Origin: Companilactobacillus versmoldensis DSM 14857 = KCTC 3814 | GTDB taxonomy: Bacteria; Bacillota; Bacilli; Lactobacillales; Lactobacillaceae | NCBI RefSeq assembly: GCF_001434295.1 | Contig: NZ_AZFA01000008.1 | Span: 42,880 to 106,879 of the forward strand | DNA length: 64,000 bases | Direction of reading: 5' to 3' | Shown: positions 39,249 through 47,843 of the stretch, piece after piece | Layout of the letters: every line of letters begins with the position of its first letter | Position numbering within the stretch: the first letter of the stretch is position 1 | The notes under the pieces: model-generated | The model's input: only the letters and a program-made list of their open reading frames with translations | What the model was told of the DNA's origin: nothing | Databases searched by the model: none | Position numbers and translations under genes: made by a program

Positions 39249-41603
39249 TTAAATGTCCCATTTCCAGTCGTTTACTTCTGGAAGGTCATCACCGTGTTCA
39301 CGGATGTACTTGTTATGCTTGTCAACCTTAGCTTCCATTTCGTCAGCAAAGTCATTAGCAGCATCGCCTTCAACAGCAACAGCAACTTCTTCTGCCAAGT
39401 GGAAACGGTCAAGTTCATTTACGACACGCATATCGAATGGTGTAGTAATATCACCATTTTCACGGTAGCCATGAACAAACAAGTTATGGTTGTCACGGTC
39501 AAAGAAGATTTCTTTAATGATATCTTCGAAACCATGGAAAGCAAATAATACTGGTTTGTCGACTGTGAAGATGTCGTTGAATTCTTCATCAGTTAAGCCA
39601 CGAGGGTCAACTTCTGGTGAACGCAACTTGAGCAAGTCAACAACGTTAACGAATCTGATCTTGATGTCAGGTTTTTGCTTACGCAAAATGCTGATAGCAG
39701 CAAGTGATTCGATCGTTGGTTCTGTACCAGCTGAGGCAATAACGATATCAGGGTCGCCATTGTCATTTGAAGCCCAGTCGATAACCTTGTAACCTTTATC
39801 AGCCATTTCTTCAGCTTCATCCATTGTGAAGAATTGAAGACGTGGTTGTTTTGAAGTAACCAATAAGTTGATCTTTTCTTGGTCGTTCAAGATTTGTGGC
39901 ATAACGGCTAACAATGAGTTTGTGTCAGCTGGGAAATATTCACGGATGAATTCAGGTTTCTTTTCAGCTAAGTGAGTGATGATACCTGGATCTTGGTGAG
40001 TATAACCATTGTGATCTTGTTGGAAAGCAGTTGATGTAGCAAGAACTGTCAATGAAGGATACTTGTTTCTCCATGATAATTCATCAGCTTTTCTTAACCA
40101 CTTGAAGTGTTGTGTGAGCATTGAGTCGACAACTCTCAAGAAGGCTTCGTATGAAGTAAAGATACCATGACGTCCAGTTAATGTATAACCTTCGAGGAAT
40201 CCTTCAGCTTGGTGTTCTGAAAGTTGTGAATCGATGATACGGCCAGCAGGTGCTTCGAATTGATCATTAGGTTCGTGAACTGGTTCCATCCATTGACGAG
40301 GTGAAGCATCAAATGCGCCATATAGACGGTTTGACATTGTTTCATCAGGTCCGAACATTCTGAATGTCTTTTCGTTATCTTTGATAACATCGCCAAGATA
40401 TTTACCTAATTCGATCATATCTTGAGCAGTCTTTTGACCTGGCTTGTCGATCTTAAGAGCATAGTTCTTATAATCAGGCAATGTAAGAGGTTTTGGATCA
40501 AGGCCACCATTAACAACAGGGTTTGATGCCATTCTCTTATCGTCAGCAGGGATTGTTTCTTTGATGTCATCTTTCAATGAACCATCATCGTTGAACAATT
40601 CTTCTGGCTTGTATGACTTCATCCAGTCTAATAGAGCATCGATATGTTCCATGTGGTTTTGGTCAACAGGAATTGGAATTTGGTGAGCTCTAAATGAGTT
40701 TTCAATAGGAACACCATCCCATTCTTTAGGACCAGTCCAACCCTTAGGTGCACGGAAGATAACTACAGGCCAGTTAGGCATCTTAGCATCTTCAGCTGAA
40801 TGTTTTCTAGCTTCTGTTTGAATTGATTGGATCTTTTCGATGGCTTCGTCAAGAGCTTTAGCCATTTCAGGATGCATCTTTTCAGGATCGTCGCCTTCAA
40901 CAAAGATTGGGTCCCAACCCATACCCTTGAAGTATTCAGTCAATTGTTCGTCACTCTTACGTGACAAAATTGTAGGGTTTGAGATCTTGAAACCATTTAA
41001 GTTAAGGATTGGCAATACAGCACCGTCATTAACTGGGTTAATGAATGTGTTTGAGAACCATGAAGCGGCCAATGGACCAGTTTCTGATTCACCATCACCA
41101 ACTACAACAGCGGCAATTTGGTCAGGGTTATCAAGAATAGCACCGACACCGTGTGATAGTGAGTAACCTAATTCTCCACCTTCATGCATTGAACCGGGAG
41201 TTTCAGGAGCAGCGTGAGATGCAACACCACCTGGGAATGAAAATTGTTTAAACAATTTTTGCATACCCTTTTCGTCTTGAGTGATTTGTGGATAAGCTTC
41301 TGTATAGCTTCCATCCAAGTATGAGTTAGAAACCATAACTTGGCCACCATGACCTGGTCCTTCAATATAGAACATATTTACATTGTACTTGTTGATGATT
41401 CTGTTCAAGTGAGCGTAAATAAAGTTTTGTCCAGCAATAGTACCCCAATGTCCGATTGGGTGAACTTTGATGTCTTCTGCTTTAACATCACGTTTTAACA
41501 ATGGATTATCTTTAAAATAAAGTTGTCCCACTGAAATGTAGTTGGCAGCACGCCAATATTTATCGACAAGGTTCAAATATTCTTTTGATGAATAGTCTGT
41601 CAT
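39249..41603 (-). CDS. xfp: Xylulose-5-phosphate/fructose-6-phosphate phosphoketolase
   Basis: 784 aa, standard length. Thiamine-diphosphate enzyme that cleaves xylulose 5-phosphate with phosphate to acetyl phosphate and glyceraldehyde 3-phosphate, the key step of heterofermentation and pentose use. Signatures: [19 protein letters not shown] near residue 47, [10 protein letters not shown] near 77, [17 protein letters not shown] near 120, [17 protein letters not shown] (ThDP/Mg motif) near 165, and the C-terminal [20 protein letters not shown] near 720. It has a strong promoter (41634-41662), and an operator shared with the GntR gene just upstream. It stands alone and is likely induced by pentoses or other signals through that regulator. 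Confidence 0.97.
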   Translation of the reverse strand: MTDYSSKEYLNLVDKYWRAANYISVGQLYFKDNPLLKRDVKAEDIKVHPIGHWGTIAGQNFIYAHLNRIINKYNVNMFYIEGPGHGGQVMVSNSYLDGSYTEAYPQITQDEKGMQKLFKQFSFPGGVASHAAPETPGSMHEGGELGYSLSHGVGAILDNPDQIAAVVVGDGESETGPLAASWFSNTFINPVNDGAVLPILNLNGFKISNPTILSRKSDEQLTEYFKGMGWDPIFVEGDDPEKMHPEMAKALDEAIEKIQSIQTEARKHSAEDAKMPNWPVVIFRAPKGWTGPKEWDGVPIENSFRAHQIPIPVDQNHMEHIDALLDWMKSYKPEELFNDDGSLKDDIKETIPADDKRMASNPVVNGGLDPKPLTLPDYKNYALKIDKPGQKTAQDMIELGKYLGDVIKDNEKTFRMFGPDETMSNRLYGAFDASPRQWMEPVHEPNDQFEAPAGRIIDSQLSEHQAEGFLEGYTLTGRHGIFTSYEAFLRVVDSMLTQHFKWLRKADELSWRNKYPSLTVLATSTAFQQDHNGYTHQDPGIITHLAEKKPEFIREYFPADTNSLLAVMPQILNDQEKINLLVTSKQPRLQFFTMDEAEEMADKGYKVIDWASNDNGDPDIVIASAGTEPTIESLAAISILRKQKPDIKIRFVNVVDLLKLRSPEVDPRGLTDEEFNDIFTVDKPVLFAFHGFEDIIKEIFFDRDNHNLFVHGYRENGDITTPFDMRVVNELDRFHLAEEVAVAVEGDAANDFADEMEAKVDKHNKYIREHGDDLPEVNDWKWDI

Positions 41604-41633
41604 TAGTACACTCTCCTTACGTATTTATCTAGT

Positions 41634-41662
41634 ATAATATACGGGTTGTCAATAAAAGTCAA
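41634..41662 (-). promoter_or_regulatory. xfp promoter
   Basis: Minus strand TTGACT (41657-41662), 17-base spacer, TATTAT (41634-41639). Confidence 0.75.
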
Positions 41663-41673
41663 CCACTTAATTA

Positions 41674-41689
41674 ATTGGACCGTCCCAAT
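41674..41689. promoter_or_regulatory. Operator for the GntR regulator, upstream of xfp
   Basis: ATTGGACCGTCCCAAT, an inverted ATTGG/CCAAT repeat with CG-T centre, 11 bases upstream of the xfp -35 box. The same pattern occurs before the regulator gene (42442-42457). Confidence 0.7.
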
Positions 41690-41694
41690 AATAG

Positions 41695-42423
41695 TTAGCG
41701 ATTACTCAAATCAACAAATGATCCGTATTTGAAATATTTATAGTGTAATTTCATAGTTGAAAACTCAAACGGAGTACCGTCATTGAGGAAGAAAATACCT
41801 TCCATCATACCGACAGGTTCCGTCGGAGCGAGATCCAATAATTGCTGTCCCTCATCGTCAGATGGAGCTGCCGAAATCGTCAAATAAGTCTTATTAACTT
41901 CCTGAGAAAGTTCAGATTCGACGTAGTTAAAGATCGATTCTGAGGCAATATCCTCTGATAATTCGGGAGCAAGTTTGATAGGAATATAACCAGTTTCAAT
42001 CATAAATGGCACATTATCGATCAAGCGCAAACGCTTGAAGGAGTAAACAAACTCGCTAGGTTTCAAAAATAAGTTGTCCTGTAATTCAGCATCAGGCCGG
42101 ACAACATCAAAATTCAAAACTTTGATACCGGGCTTTTGGCCGTTGATTTGATAACTATCCGTAATACCTAAATTTTTACCACTATAACTAAAATAGGAAT
42201 CTTGTTTCAAATAAAGTGGATTAATAAAAGTACCAGAACCACGTTTCTTAAAAATGATTCCTTGTTCAGCCATAGTTCCCAAAGCACGTTTGATCGAACT
42301 TCGACTCACATCATATTGTTCAGCTAAAGATCTTTCATCCGGCAATTTCATATTAGGAAATTGGTTTTGATTGATCTCTTTTTTTAAGGAATCGATGATT
42401 GTTTTATAAATTAAATCAGCCAC
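41695..42423 (-). CDS. GntR/HutC-family transcriptional regulator of xfp
   Basis: 242 aa. N-terminal GntR winged helix (LPDERSLAEQYDVSRSSIKR, then ALGTMAEQGIIFKKRGSGTF) at residues 25-68, then a UTRA ligand domain (KPSEFVYSFKRLRLIDNVPF, MIETGYIPIKLAPELSEDI, ending YKYFKYGSFVDLSNR). The start is GTG at 42423, 5 bases after AAGGAGGATCTA. It lies 92 bp upstream of xfp, in the same direction. Matching ATTGG-N6-CCAAT boxes lie before both genes, so it very likely controls both. The UTRA fold suggests a sugar-phosphate effector. Confidence 0.9.
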   Translation of the reverse strand: MADLIYKTIIDSLKKEINQNQFPNMKLPDERSLAEQYDVSRSSIKRALGTMAEQGIIFKKRGSGTFINPLYLKQDSYFSYSGKNLGITDSYQINGQKPGIKVLNFDVVRPDAELQDNLFLKPSEFVYSFKRLRLIDNVPFMIETGYIPIKLAPELSEDIASESIFNYVESELSQEVNKTYLTISAAPSDDEGQQLLDLAPTEPVGMMEGIFFLNDGTPFEFSTMKLHYKYFKYGSFVDLSNR

Positions 42424-42441
42424 TAGATCCTCCTTTTAAAT

Positions 42442-42457
42442 ATTGGGTCGTACCAAT
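42442..42457. promoter_or_regulatory. Operator for the GntR regulator, upstream of its own gene
   Basis: ATTGGGTCGTACCAAT, same arms as the box before xfp. A weaker related sequence, TTTTGGTCGTGTTAATT, follows at 42463-42479. Confidence 0.7.
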
Positions 42458-42546
42458 AAACATTTTGGTCGTGTTAATTGCTTGTAGTATATCTTATTTT
42501 TGAACTAAATTCCAACCCAATATTGACTGACAAAAATTTTGGACAG

Positions 42547-42577
42547 CAAAAAAGCCCATAACAAAGGTCATGAGCTA
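42547..42577 (-). terminator. Terminator-like hairpin right of the gntR promoter
   Basis: Minus strand AGCTCATGAC, CTTT, GTTATGGGCT, then six T; pairing uses G-U. Confidence 0.65.
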
Positions 42578-42749
42578 AGTTGTGAAGGTACGAAATGACC
42601 AGGGATCAAAGTTTGATTGGTTCAGTCGTGCGCTTTACTTTATTTTTTTATTTTAACAGGAAATTGGTTGGATATTAAGGAAAGTGCTTTTGGAGATTTT
42701 GGGAAGTGGTGGTTACTGTTCAGTTGGTTTGGAATGCTCCTCACTGATT

Positions 42750-42870
42750 TATAGTGGAAACGCGCCTTATTCCCACTGACTGCGGTGCACAAGTCAAAAA
42801 GGCTCCGGGCCAGACGGGCCCTTACCGTCTTTCTGCCTTATGCCCCTCAGTCACCCGTGGGGAACGACGC
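42750..42870. repeat. Structured intergenic repeat, copy 3
   Basis: Motif TATAGTGGAAACG, then a 109-bp element. Inner parts match copies 1 and 2 almost exactly (AAAAAGGCTCCGGGCC, GACGGGCCCTTACCG, CTTTCTGCCTTATGCCCC). The outer stem has drifted (GCGCCTTATTCCCAC / GTGGGGAACGACGC), and TGACTGCGG / CCTCAGTCA has one mismatch, so this copy is slightly degenerate. Confidence 0.85.
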
Positions 42871-42942
42871 TCTACTGCCTTATAGCGGAAACGTTCTACT
42901 GCCTTATAGCGGAAACGTTCTACTGCCTTATAGCGGAAACGC
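42871..42942 (+). repeat. Three tandem 24-bp units carrying the TATAGCGGAAACG motif
   Basis: TCTACTGCCTTATAGCGGAA plus ACGT, repeated at 42871, 42895 and 42919. The last unit runs into structured repeat copy 4. An apparent open frame here (LLPYSGNV repeated) is an artefact of the unit being a multiple of three. Confidence 0.9.
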
Positions 42943-43055
42943 GCACTTTCCCACTGACTCCTACAACATAAGACCGTGAAACACTCCGCGGCCGGGCGGG
43001 CCGGCTCCGTATTTCCCGGTCTTATGCTCCGGAGTCAAGGCGTGGGAAAGAGCGC
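42929..43055. repeat. Structured intergenic repeat, copy 4 (variant core)
   Basis: Outer arms GCGCACTTTCCCAC / GTGGGAAAGAGCGC are kept, but the interior is different yet still fully paired: GACTCC / GGAGTC, CATAAGACCG / CGGTCTTATG and CGGCC / GGGCCG at the tip. This shows that structure, not sequence, is conserved. Confidence 0.85.
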
Positions 43056-43078
43056 TCTGATTTTCTCCGCTTAGCTAC

Positions 43079-43119
43079 GGCTGGCAGGACGGCCAAAACC
43101 GCCGTCTGTTCTGCCAGCC
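43079..43119. repeat. Long GC-rich hairpin
   Basis: GGCTGGCAG ... CTGCCAGCC with an inner ACGGC / GCCGT stem, next to structured repeat copy 4. It may be the remnant of another such element or the terminator of the hydrolase gene. Confidence 0.55.
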
Positions 43120-43157
43120 TAGGCTATGCTCAGCAGCTGACCGCCCCGCCTAACGCT

Positions 43158-44143
43158 CTAGATTTCTTTAAACTCCTGTTCCATTTTAACCTCAAACTGT
43201 TTTGGTTCTTTTTGGTTTTCGATCAATTCTTTTGTCATTGGTGTTTTATAGATGGTTCTGTTGCTGTATGGTACGAAGTACATTATTTTGTTGGTTAGAT
43301 CTAGGACTGTTTGATATTGAGTATAGCTTGAATCGTCGTTGTCCTTTAGGTTTGCTCCCTTGGGGATTGTTACACTATCTAACGTGTGCAAGATCGTATT
43401 GACTGCTTCTTTGCTATCTTTAGGTTGTACTGAGTTTTGACGCATGAAGGCTGTTCTGATGAAACGATCTACGGCTGTGTAACCTCCTGGCATTCCGAAG
43501 GTTCCATTTTGACCTAATGGAATAACCTCTTCCTTGCCGAAATTCTTCTTACCAAAATTCTTTGGTTGAATACCTAAATAGTTGGCTAAGTTGTTTTATG
43601 CCAGTTGTAATCTGGTGTGTTAGTCATTACTCCGACTTTGTCTTCTTGCAAGATCAAGTCGTTTCCTTCTGGTTCGAGGATATAAGTTGCACCTGTCGAA
43701 TCACTGAAAATGAAGTGCAATGGTTGATTGACGCCCATGACACCACGATCAGAATCGATCAAGTGGACATTTTTAAAATTATTTTTAAGATCTTCAATTG
43801 ATTTATTGTTGCCGATTGCCCAAAGCAAGAATTCTTCAGCAACTAAATTGATGGCACCATCAGTTGGCTCTGCATCATATTCAGCAGCATGTGAGAAATA
43901 CAATTCTGCACCAGATAGGCCGTACTCATTGAAACCATCGGCGATCATATAATTCTTGCCAAATTTGGCACCAGTACCTATGATGGCGTAATCAGTGGCG
44001 TAAGTTTTCTCATCGAAGGACGAGACCCATTGATACTCCCTTGGTAAAAAGGTTGGACGACCATTTAATTCAAAGGCAAAATCCATGGTTCTAGCTAAAA
44101 ATTTCGAACCGTCTAAAGCTTGGTAACTGAGACTCGTACACAT
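43158..44143 (-). pseudogene. Choloylglycine hydrolase family protein, split by a one-base deletion
   Basis: Family of bile salt hydrolases and penicillin V acylases. From ATG 44143 the frame reads MCTSLSYQALDGSKFLARTM (nucleophile Cys2), DFAFELNGRPTFLPREYQWV, GFNEYGLSGAELYF near residue 75, VNQPLHFIFSDSTGATYILE, and VGVMTNTPDYNWHKT, then stops at 43586. The expected continuation NLANYLGIQPKNF to KMEQEFKEI lies in the next frame to 43158. Restoring one T in the plus-strand TAAGTTGTTTT (43588-43592) gives an uninterrupted 328 aa protein of normal length. It looks closer to the penicillin-acylase-like branch than to classical bile salt hydrolase. Decay or sequencing slip cannot be told apart. 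Confidence 0.87.
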
Positions 44144-44306
44144 ATTCTTTCTCCCTTTCGATGTAAAAACTTTCTGTTTTACCTAAACATTAATTATTCT
44201 ACAAATTAATTTCAAAATCAATAAATTAATTTGTGAAATTTAATTTATAGCATATAAGTTGTATAGTACTATTAGTAGTAGAAATAAAGTATGCGGAGGT
44301 CAATTT

Positions 44307-45251
44307 ATGGCAATTAATATCAAAGATGCTCAAGATGTTTATAAAGATGCAGGTGAGAGCGTAATTTTCGCAACTCTCAATCTGAAGAAAGATGATCTTG
44401 ATAAGGATCGCGATGTCATCGCAGAATTCGCTGATATGTCCAATTCAATTATTAATAGTATGAGAATTAGAAACAAAGACGACGAATTGGCTGTAGCATG
44501 GGGGTTCAGTTCTGATGCTTGGGACTATTTATTCCCAAATGCTGACAAGCCCAAAGAATTAGCACCATTCAAAGAGGTCAAAGGACCTAAGTACACTGCT
44601 CCATCAACACCCGGAGATTTGTTCTTCCACGTACGTGCCAAAGTTGAAGCTGTTTGCTACGAAATCATGGATCAATTCATGGATATCTTACGTCCAATCA
44701 CAACTGTCGAAGATGAAACACATGGTTTCAGATATCTCGAAGGACGTTCAATCGTTGGTTTTATTGACGGTACAGAAAACCCAGCTGGCGTAGAATCAAT
44801 GGATTACACTTTGATCGACAGCGATGATGATCCAGAATTTGCTAACGGTTCATACGCCTTTGCTCAAAAATACATGCACAACATGGATGCTTGGAAATCA
44901 CTTCCAACAAACGAGCAAGAAAAGACTATCGGCCGTCGCAAATTCTCTGATCGTGAACTAGACGATGACGAAAAATCACCAAATGCTCACAACATCGTTT
45001 CCAAAGATGAAGAAGGCGGAGTTGAACACAAGATTGTGCGGATGAATGTACCATTTTCAAATCCATCAAAAGATAAAACCGGTACTTACTTCATTGGCTA
45101 TTCGAAGAGCTTCCACATCACCAATACGATGTTGAAAAACATGTTCACCAAGAGTGACCTTTTGCTCGACTTCTCAACACCAGTAACTGGTGGAATGTTC
45201 TACATCCCTTCAAAGACAGTGCTTGATCAGATTGCTGAAGGCGAACTTTAA
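44307..45251 (+). CDS. Dye-decolorizing-type haem peroxidase
   Basis: 314 aa from ATG 44307, 8 bases after GGAGG; the upstream extension has no ribosome site. Haem peroxidase of the DyP family: the signature GFIDGTENP near residue 150 (GxxDG with catalytic Asp), DLFFHVRAKVEAVCYEIMDQ near 107, EHKIVRMNVPFSNP near 245 with the distal Arg region, and TGTYFIGYSKSF near 265. No Tat signal, so cytosolic, B-type-like. The centre KFSDRELDDDEKSPNAH is typical. Monocistronic, probably stress-linked; no regulator box was recognised. Confidence 0.92.
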   Translation: MAINIKDAQDVYKDAGESVIFATLNLKKDDLDKDRDVIAEFADMSNSIINSMRIRNKDDELAVAWGFSSDAWDYLFPNADKPKELAPFKEVKGPKYTAPSTPGDLFFHVRAKVEAVCYEIMDQFMDILRPITTVEDETHGFRYLEGRSIVGFIDGTENPAGVESMDYTLIDSDDDPEFANGSYAFAQKYMHNMDAWKSLPTNEQEKTIGRRKFSDRELDDDEKSPNAHNIVSKDEEGGVEHKIVRMNVPFSNPSKDKTGTYFIGYSKSFHITNTMLKNMFTKSDLLLDFSTPVTGGMFYIPSKTVLDQIAEGEL

Positions 45252-45263
45252 AAATATAGATAC

Positions 45264-45296
45264 CAAAAAAGCTGACATTTTTGTCAGCTTTTTTAT
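45264..45296. terminator. Bidirectional terminator between DyP and bPH2 genes
   Basis: AAAAAAGCTGACA / TGTCAGCTTTTTT with a TTTT loop; the two genes converge here. Confidence 0.88.
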
Positions 45297-46759
45297 TTCT
45301 CATTAGATTTGTACCAGGCAACGATCTCGTCGATCGGTGCTTCAGCCTGATAATTGATCTTTATTGCTCGCTTATCGTTGCCTGCACGAATATTGACCGT
45401 CAGACTAGCCATATGCCGTTTTTCCAACCAAAGACTTTGTCGCTTCTCCAAAAGTTGAATACTACTTTTAGGAACGAAAAAACTTTGCCTAGTCATAAAA
45501 TGATTGCGTCTAATCACTAAAAATTCATCATTCAAAAGACTGACATTGGTGCGTTTAGCTGATAAATAAGCTGGTATCAGCCAAAAAATCAAGACCACGA
45601 TTGCCATACCAATCCAAATTTTCCACGAGAAAAAAGTCATAAACGACAATAAGCCAATCGTTATCACCGCATATATCAAGGCATTGCGCAAATAGTAAAA
45701 AAAAGTCCTTCGCAAAGGTTGGAAATGTGGAACCAATTCAGTGGGAATATCTGGGAAAAATTTTCCCAAGAAAGCTGCTAATTTGGCGTCAGTAATCACT
45801 GGCATCACAATATTGTCATTTTCAGTATCCCCTTTGGCATAATTAGACACTACAATCAGTTGAACAGTTGAGATTTTCAGGAAACTTCTCAATAGCGGCT
45901 GCTTGATCATCACTGCCTGGATGCGGTCAAAGTTGATGCTAGATTTGCGATTCTTGAAGAATCCCCGTTGCGTATAAAATTTCCCGGACGATTCTTGCAA
46001 AGTGAAATGGTAATACTGAGCTATCAAAAACATGACTGAGGCGAGGTAGAAAAGTAAGATGATCAAAATTGCCACTCCTACGGCAATCAGTATCCCCAGA
46101 TGAATCATTTGCTTTGACAAGCTTTGATAAAATTTTTGACTGATCGACCCTTGAACTTTTCCATAAAGCGACAAAACTACCAAAAATCCTGACAAAAAAG
46201 CCGGTGATGTCGTCGCAAATTTCCAAAGATCTCGCCAACTGATAACATACTTATTCAAGATAGGTGTCTGATCATCGGTTACTTCCGTTTCCGATTCATC
46301 AACGGGCTGTTTATGGATGGGATTTGCTTCCCGCAAGTGATTCAATTGATCTCTCAAAGAAGTCGGTACTGCTTTCAGGCTGACTTCGGCACCATTAGAA
46401 TGGCCAGCCGTTTCGATCTGAAGTTCTTCCAAGTGAAATGGCTTCAAAAAGAACCATTGATTAGCGATTACATTTTGTATCCGGTCATATGGGACATGAT
46501 TGACCTTTTTAACGAAAATACCTGAATGGATGACTATTTCATCGTCCAACAATTGATAAGTAAATTTGGTGTATGGCCAAACAGTAAAAATAATCATAAA
46601 AACCACAAATACGGCAATAAACGTATCGATCAGTAAGCGACTGACGATACCATTGAAGCCAATCAGAAAGATCACTCCGGGAAAGACCAACTGTTTGGCT
46701 GTGTCATATAGGAAAAAAATCAAGGCAGCAATATTTAAGTGCTTTGGCTTAGATGTCAT
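45293..46759 (-). CDS. Membrane protein with bacterial PH-like domains (YdbT family)
   Basis: 488 aa. Hydrophobic helices at the start (LVFPGVIFLIGFNGIVSRLL, FIAVFVVFMIIFTV) and in the centre frame repeated bPH2 domains: DDEIVIHSGIFVKKVNHVPY near residue 72, GKFYTQRGFFKNRKSSINFD near 265 and DEFLVIRRNHFMTRQSFFVP near 415. Function unknown; the paired Bacillus genes ydbS/ydbT affect resistance to some bacteriocins. It overlaps the smaller bPH2 gene by 11 bp, forming a two-gene operon. Confidence 0.87.
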   Translation of the reverse strand: MTSKPKHLNIAALIFFLYDTAKQLVFPGVIFLIGFNGIVSRLLIDTFIAVFVVFMIIFTVWPYTKFTYQLLDDEIVIHSGIFVKKVNHVPYDRIQNVIANQWFFLKPFHLEELQIETAGHSNGAEVSLKAVPTSLRDQLNHLREANPIHKQPVDESETEVTDDQTPILNKYVISWRDLWKFATTSPAFLSGFLVVLSLYGKVQGSISQKFYQSLSKQMIHLGILIAVGVAILIILLFYLASVMFLIAQYYHFTLQESSGKFYTQRGFFKNRKSSINFDRIQAVMIKQPLLRSFLKISTVQLIVVSNYAKGDTENDNIVMPVITDAKLAAFLGKFFPDIPTELVPHFQPLRRTFFYYLRNALIYAVITIGLLSFMTFFSWKIWIGMAIVVLIFWLIPAYLSAKRTNVSLLNDEFLVIRRNHFMTRQSFFVPKSSIQLLEKRQSLWLEKRHMASLTVNIRAGNDKRAIKINYQAEAPIDEIVAWYKSNEK

Positions 46760-47234
46760 TCTTCGCCTCCCGAGCTAATTCCATGATTAGTTCTTTCAAT
46801 TGGTCAGCTTCAGGCTTTTTCAGGCCGCTGATCTCACTAGAACCAGCAGCAGTCTCGATGACAACCTTTTGTAAATTCTTCCAACGCAAGATGGGTCCTT
46901 GCTTCAAGGTAACATTTTGTACTCGGGCAATGGGAATGACGACTTGTTTTCTAAAAAAGAAGCCTCGGTGTAGTTCAACTTGGCGATCATCATTAAAGTA
47001 AGTCCAAAAATTCCAGCGATATTCGACCAAGACTAGTTCGAAGATCAGCCCAGCTAAGCCTAGGAACAAAACTATCAAAGCTACTGATAAAATCCAAGAC
47101 TGCAGTTTTTCTGGTGCTAAACGATGCCACCACAATAAGCCAGCAGTTGCAATCATGAAAAAGATAAACTCCAACAAAGCTTTTAAACGCCAGATTTTTT
47201 TGATGTCGACCGATAATTTTTTCGTATCATTCAT
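46749..47234 (-). CDS. Membrane protein with one bacterial PH-like domain (YdbS family)
   Basis: 161 aa from ATG 47234, 8 bases after GGGGG; the frame extends 25 codons further without support. Two membrane helices (LLEFIFFMIATAGLLWWH and SWILSVALIVLFLGLAGLIF) are followed by a bPH2 domain (DRQVELHRGFFFRKQVVIPI, ARVQNVTLKQGPILRWKNLQ, ending ELIMELAREAKNDI). It is the first gene of the pair with the 488 aa bPH2 protein; the two probably form one membrane complex. Confidence 0.87.
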   Translation of the reverse strand: MNDTKKLSVDIKKIWRLKALLEFIFFMIATAGLLWWHRLAPEKLQSWILSVALIVLFLGLAGLIFELVLVEYRWNFWTYFNDDRQVELHRGFFFRKQVVIPIARVQNVTLKQGPILRWKNLQKVVIETAAGSSEISGLKKPEADQLKELIMELAREAKNDI

Positions 47235-47284
47235 TAACATATCCCCCGCTTGTTGTACGAGTATATCAGTAATAATTACTAATG

Positions 47285-47337
47285 AAAAACGCAAAGGACG
47301 TAAATTCACTAATGTGAGTTTACGTCCTTTGCGTTAG
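47285..47337 (-). terminator. Long terminator hairpin
   Basis: ACGCAAAGGACGTAAA / TTTACGTCCTTTGCGT, 16 bp perfect, followed by TTTTTC on the minus strand. It closes the small gene at 47412-47591. Confidence 0.82.
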
Positions 47338-47411
47338 AAAAAGAAACTAGTCGCAAAATAATTTCAAAATTAAATTAAAGCTAATACTTTCTCTAAAAAT
47401 TCAATTAACAA

Positions 47412-47591
47412 CTACTTCGGTGATTTGTAACGCCAATTTTGCATCACAAAGCTCACTGAATAAACTATCAATGAACAGACTGAAAGTCCTAAGAAAATCC
47501 TACCTAAATAAAATGTCGGATCAACAGTCAACTCAACGACAGAGAGAAACATCGAAACTAAGACAAACAAGGTTATTTTCTTGTCATTCAT
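47412..47591 (-). CDS. Small membrane protein, 59 aa
   Basis: Not recognised. The ATG at 47591 lies 8 bases after AGGAGG; another ATG two codons upstream is too close to that site. Two hydrophobic segments (KITLFVLVSMFLSVVELTV and IFLGLSVCSLIVYSVSFVM) and a basic end (QNWRYKSPK). Single gene with its own strong terminator. Size and topology would suit a small regulator or stress peptide of the membrane, but nothing specific can be said. Confidence 0.68.
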   Translation of the reverse strand: MNDKKITLFVLVSMFLSVVELTVDPTFYLGRIFLGLSVCSLIVYSVSFVMQNWRYKSPK

Positions 47592-47764
47592 CTTCATATC
47601 CTCCTTAGTTGACGCCTACATTGTACCAATTTTGCCAGAAGAATTAAAATTAATCAATCACAAGCTTGCAACTGTATTTTTATGGTAAAAATATCATATA
47701 TAAATCGTTTATCATGAAGTTATTGAGTTTATGTAAAATTTATACCAAAATATTATAAATTTTA

Positions 47765-47806
47765 TTGACAACTGCTTGAAACTTACTCATTATGAAAACG
47801 GTTACT
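47765..47806 (+). promoter_or_regulatory. glpT promoter with overlapping cre site
   Basis: TTGACA (47765-47770), 17 bases, CATTAT (47788-47793). ATGAAAACGGTTACT at 47792-47806 fits the CcpA consensus WTGNAANCGNWNNCW at every position and covers the -10/+1 region, so glucose repression is expected. Confidence 0.8.
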
Positions 47807-47843
47807 TATTCTAGCAACACCAATATTTTAGGGGGTCCAAAAT

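Noticed and set aside
42785..42979. Frame with repeated LLPYSGNV
   Set aside because: It crosses structured repeat 3 and the 24-bp tandem units; the repeat length being a multiple of three creates the apparent protein.
43586..43600. Programmed frameshift in the choloylglycine hydrolase gene
   Set aside because: No convincing slippery heptamer and no downstream stimulatory structure; similar single-base losses in two other genes favour error or decay.
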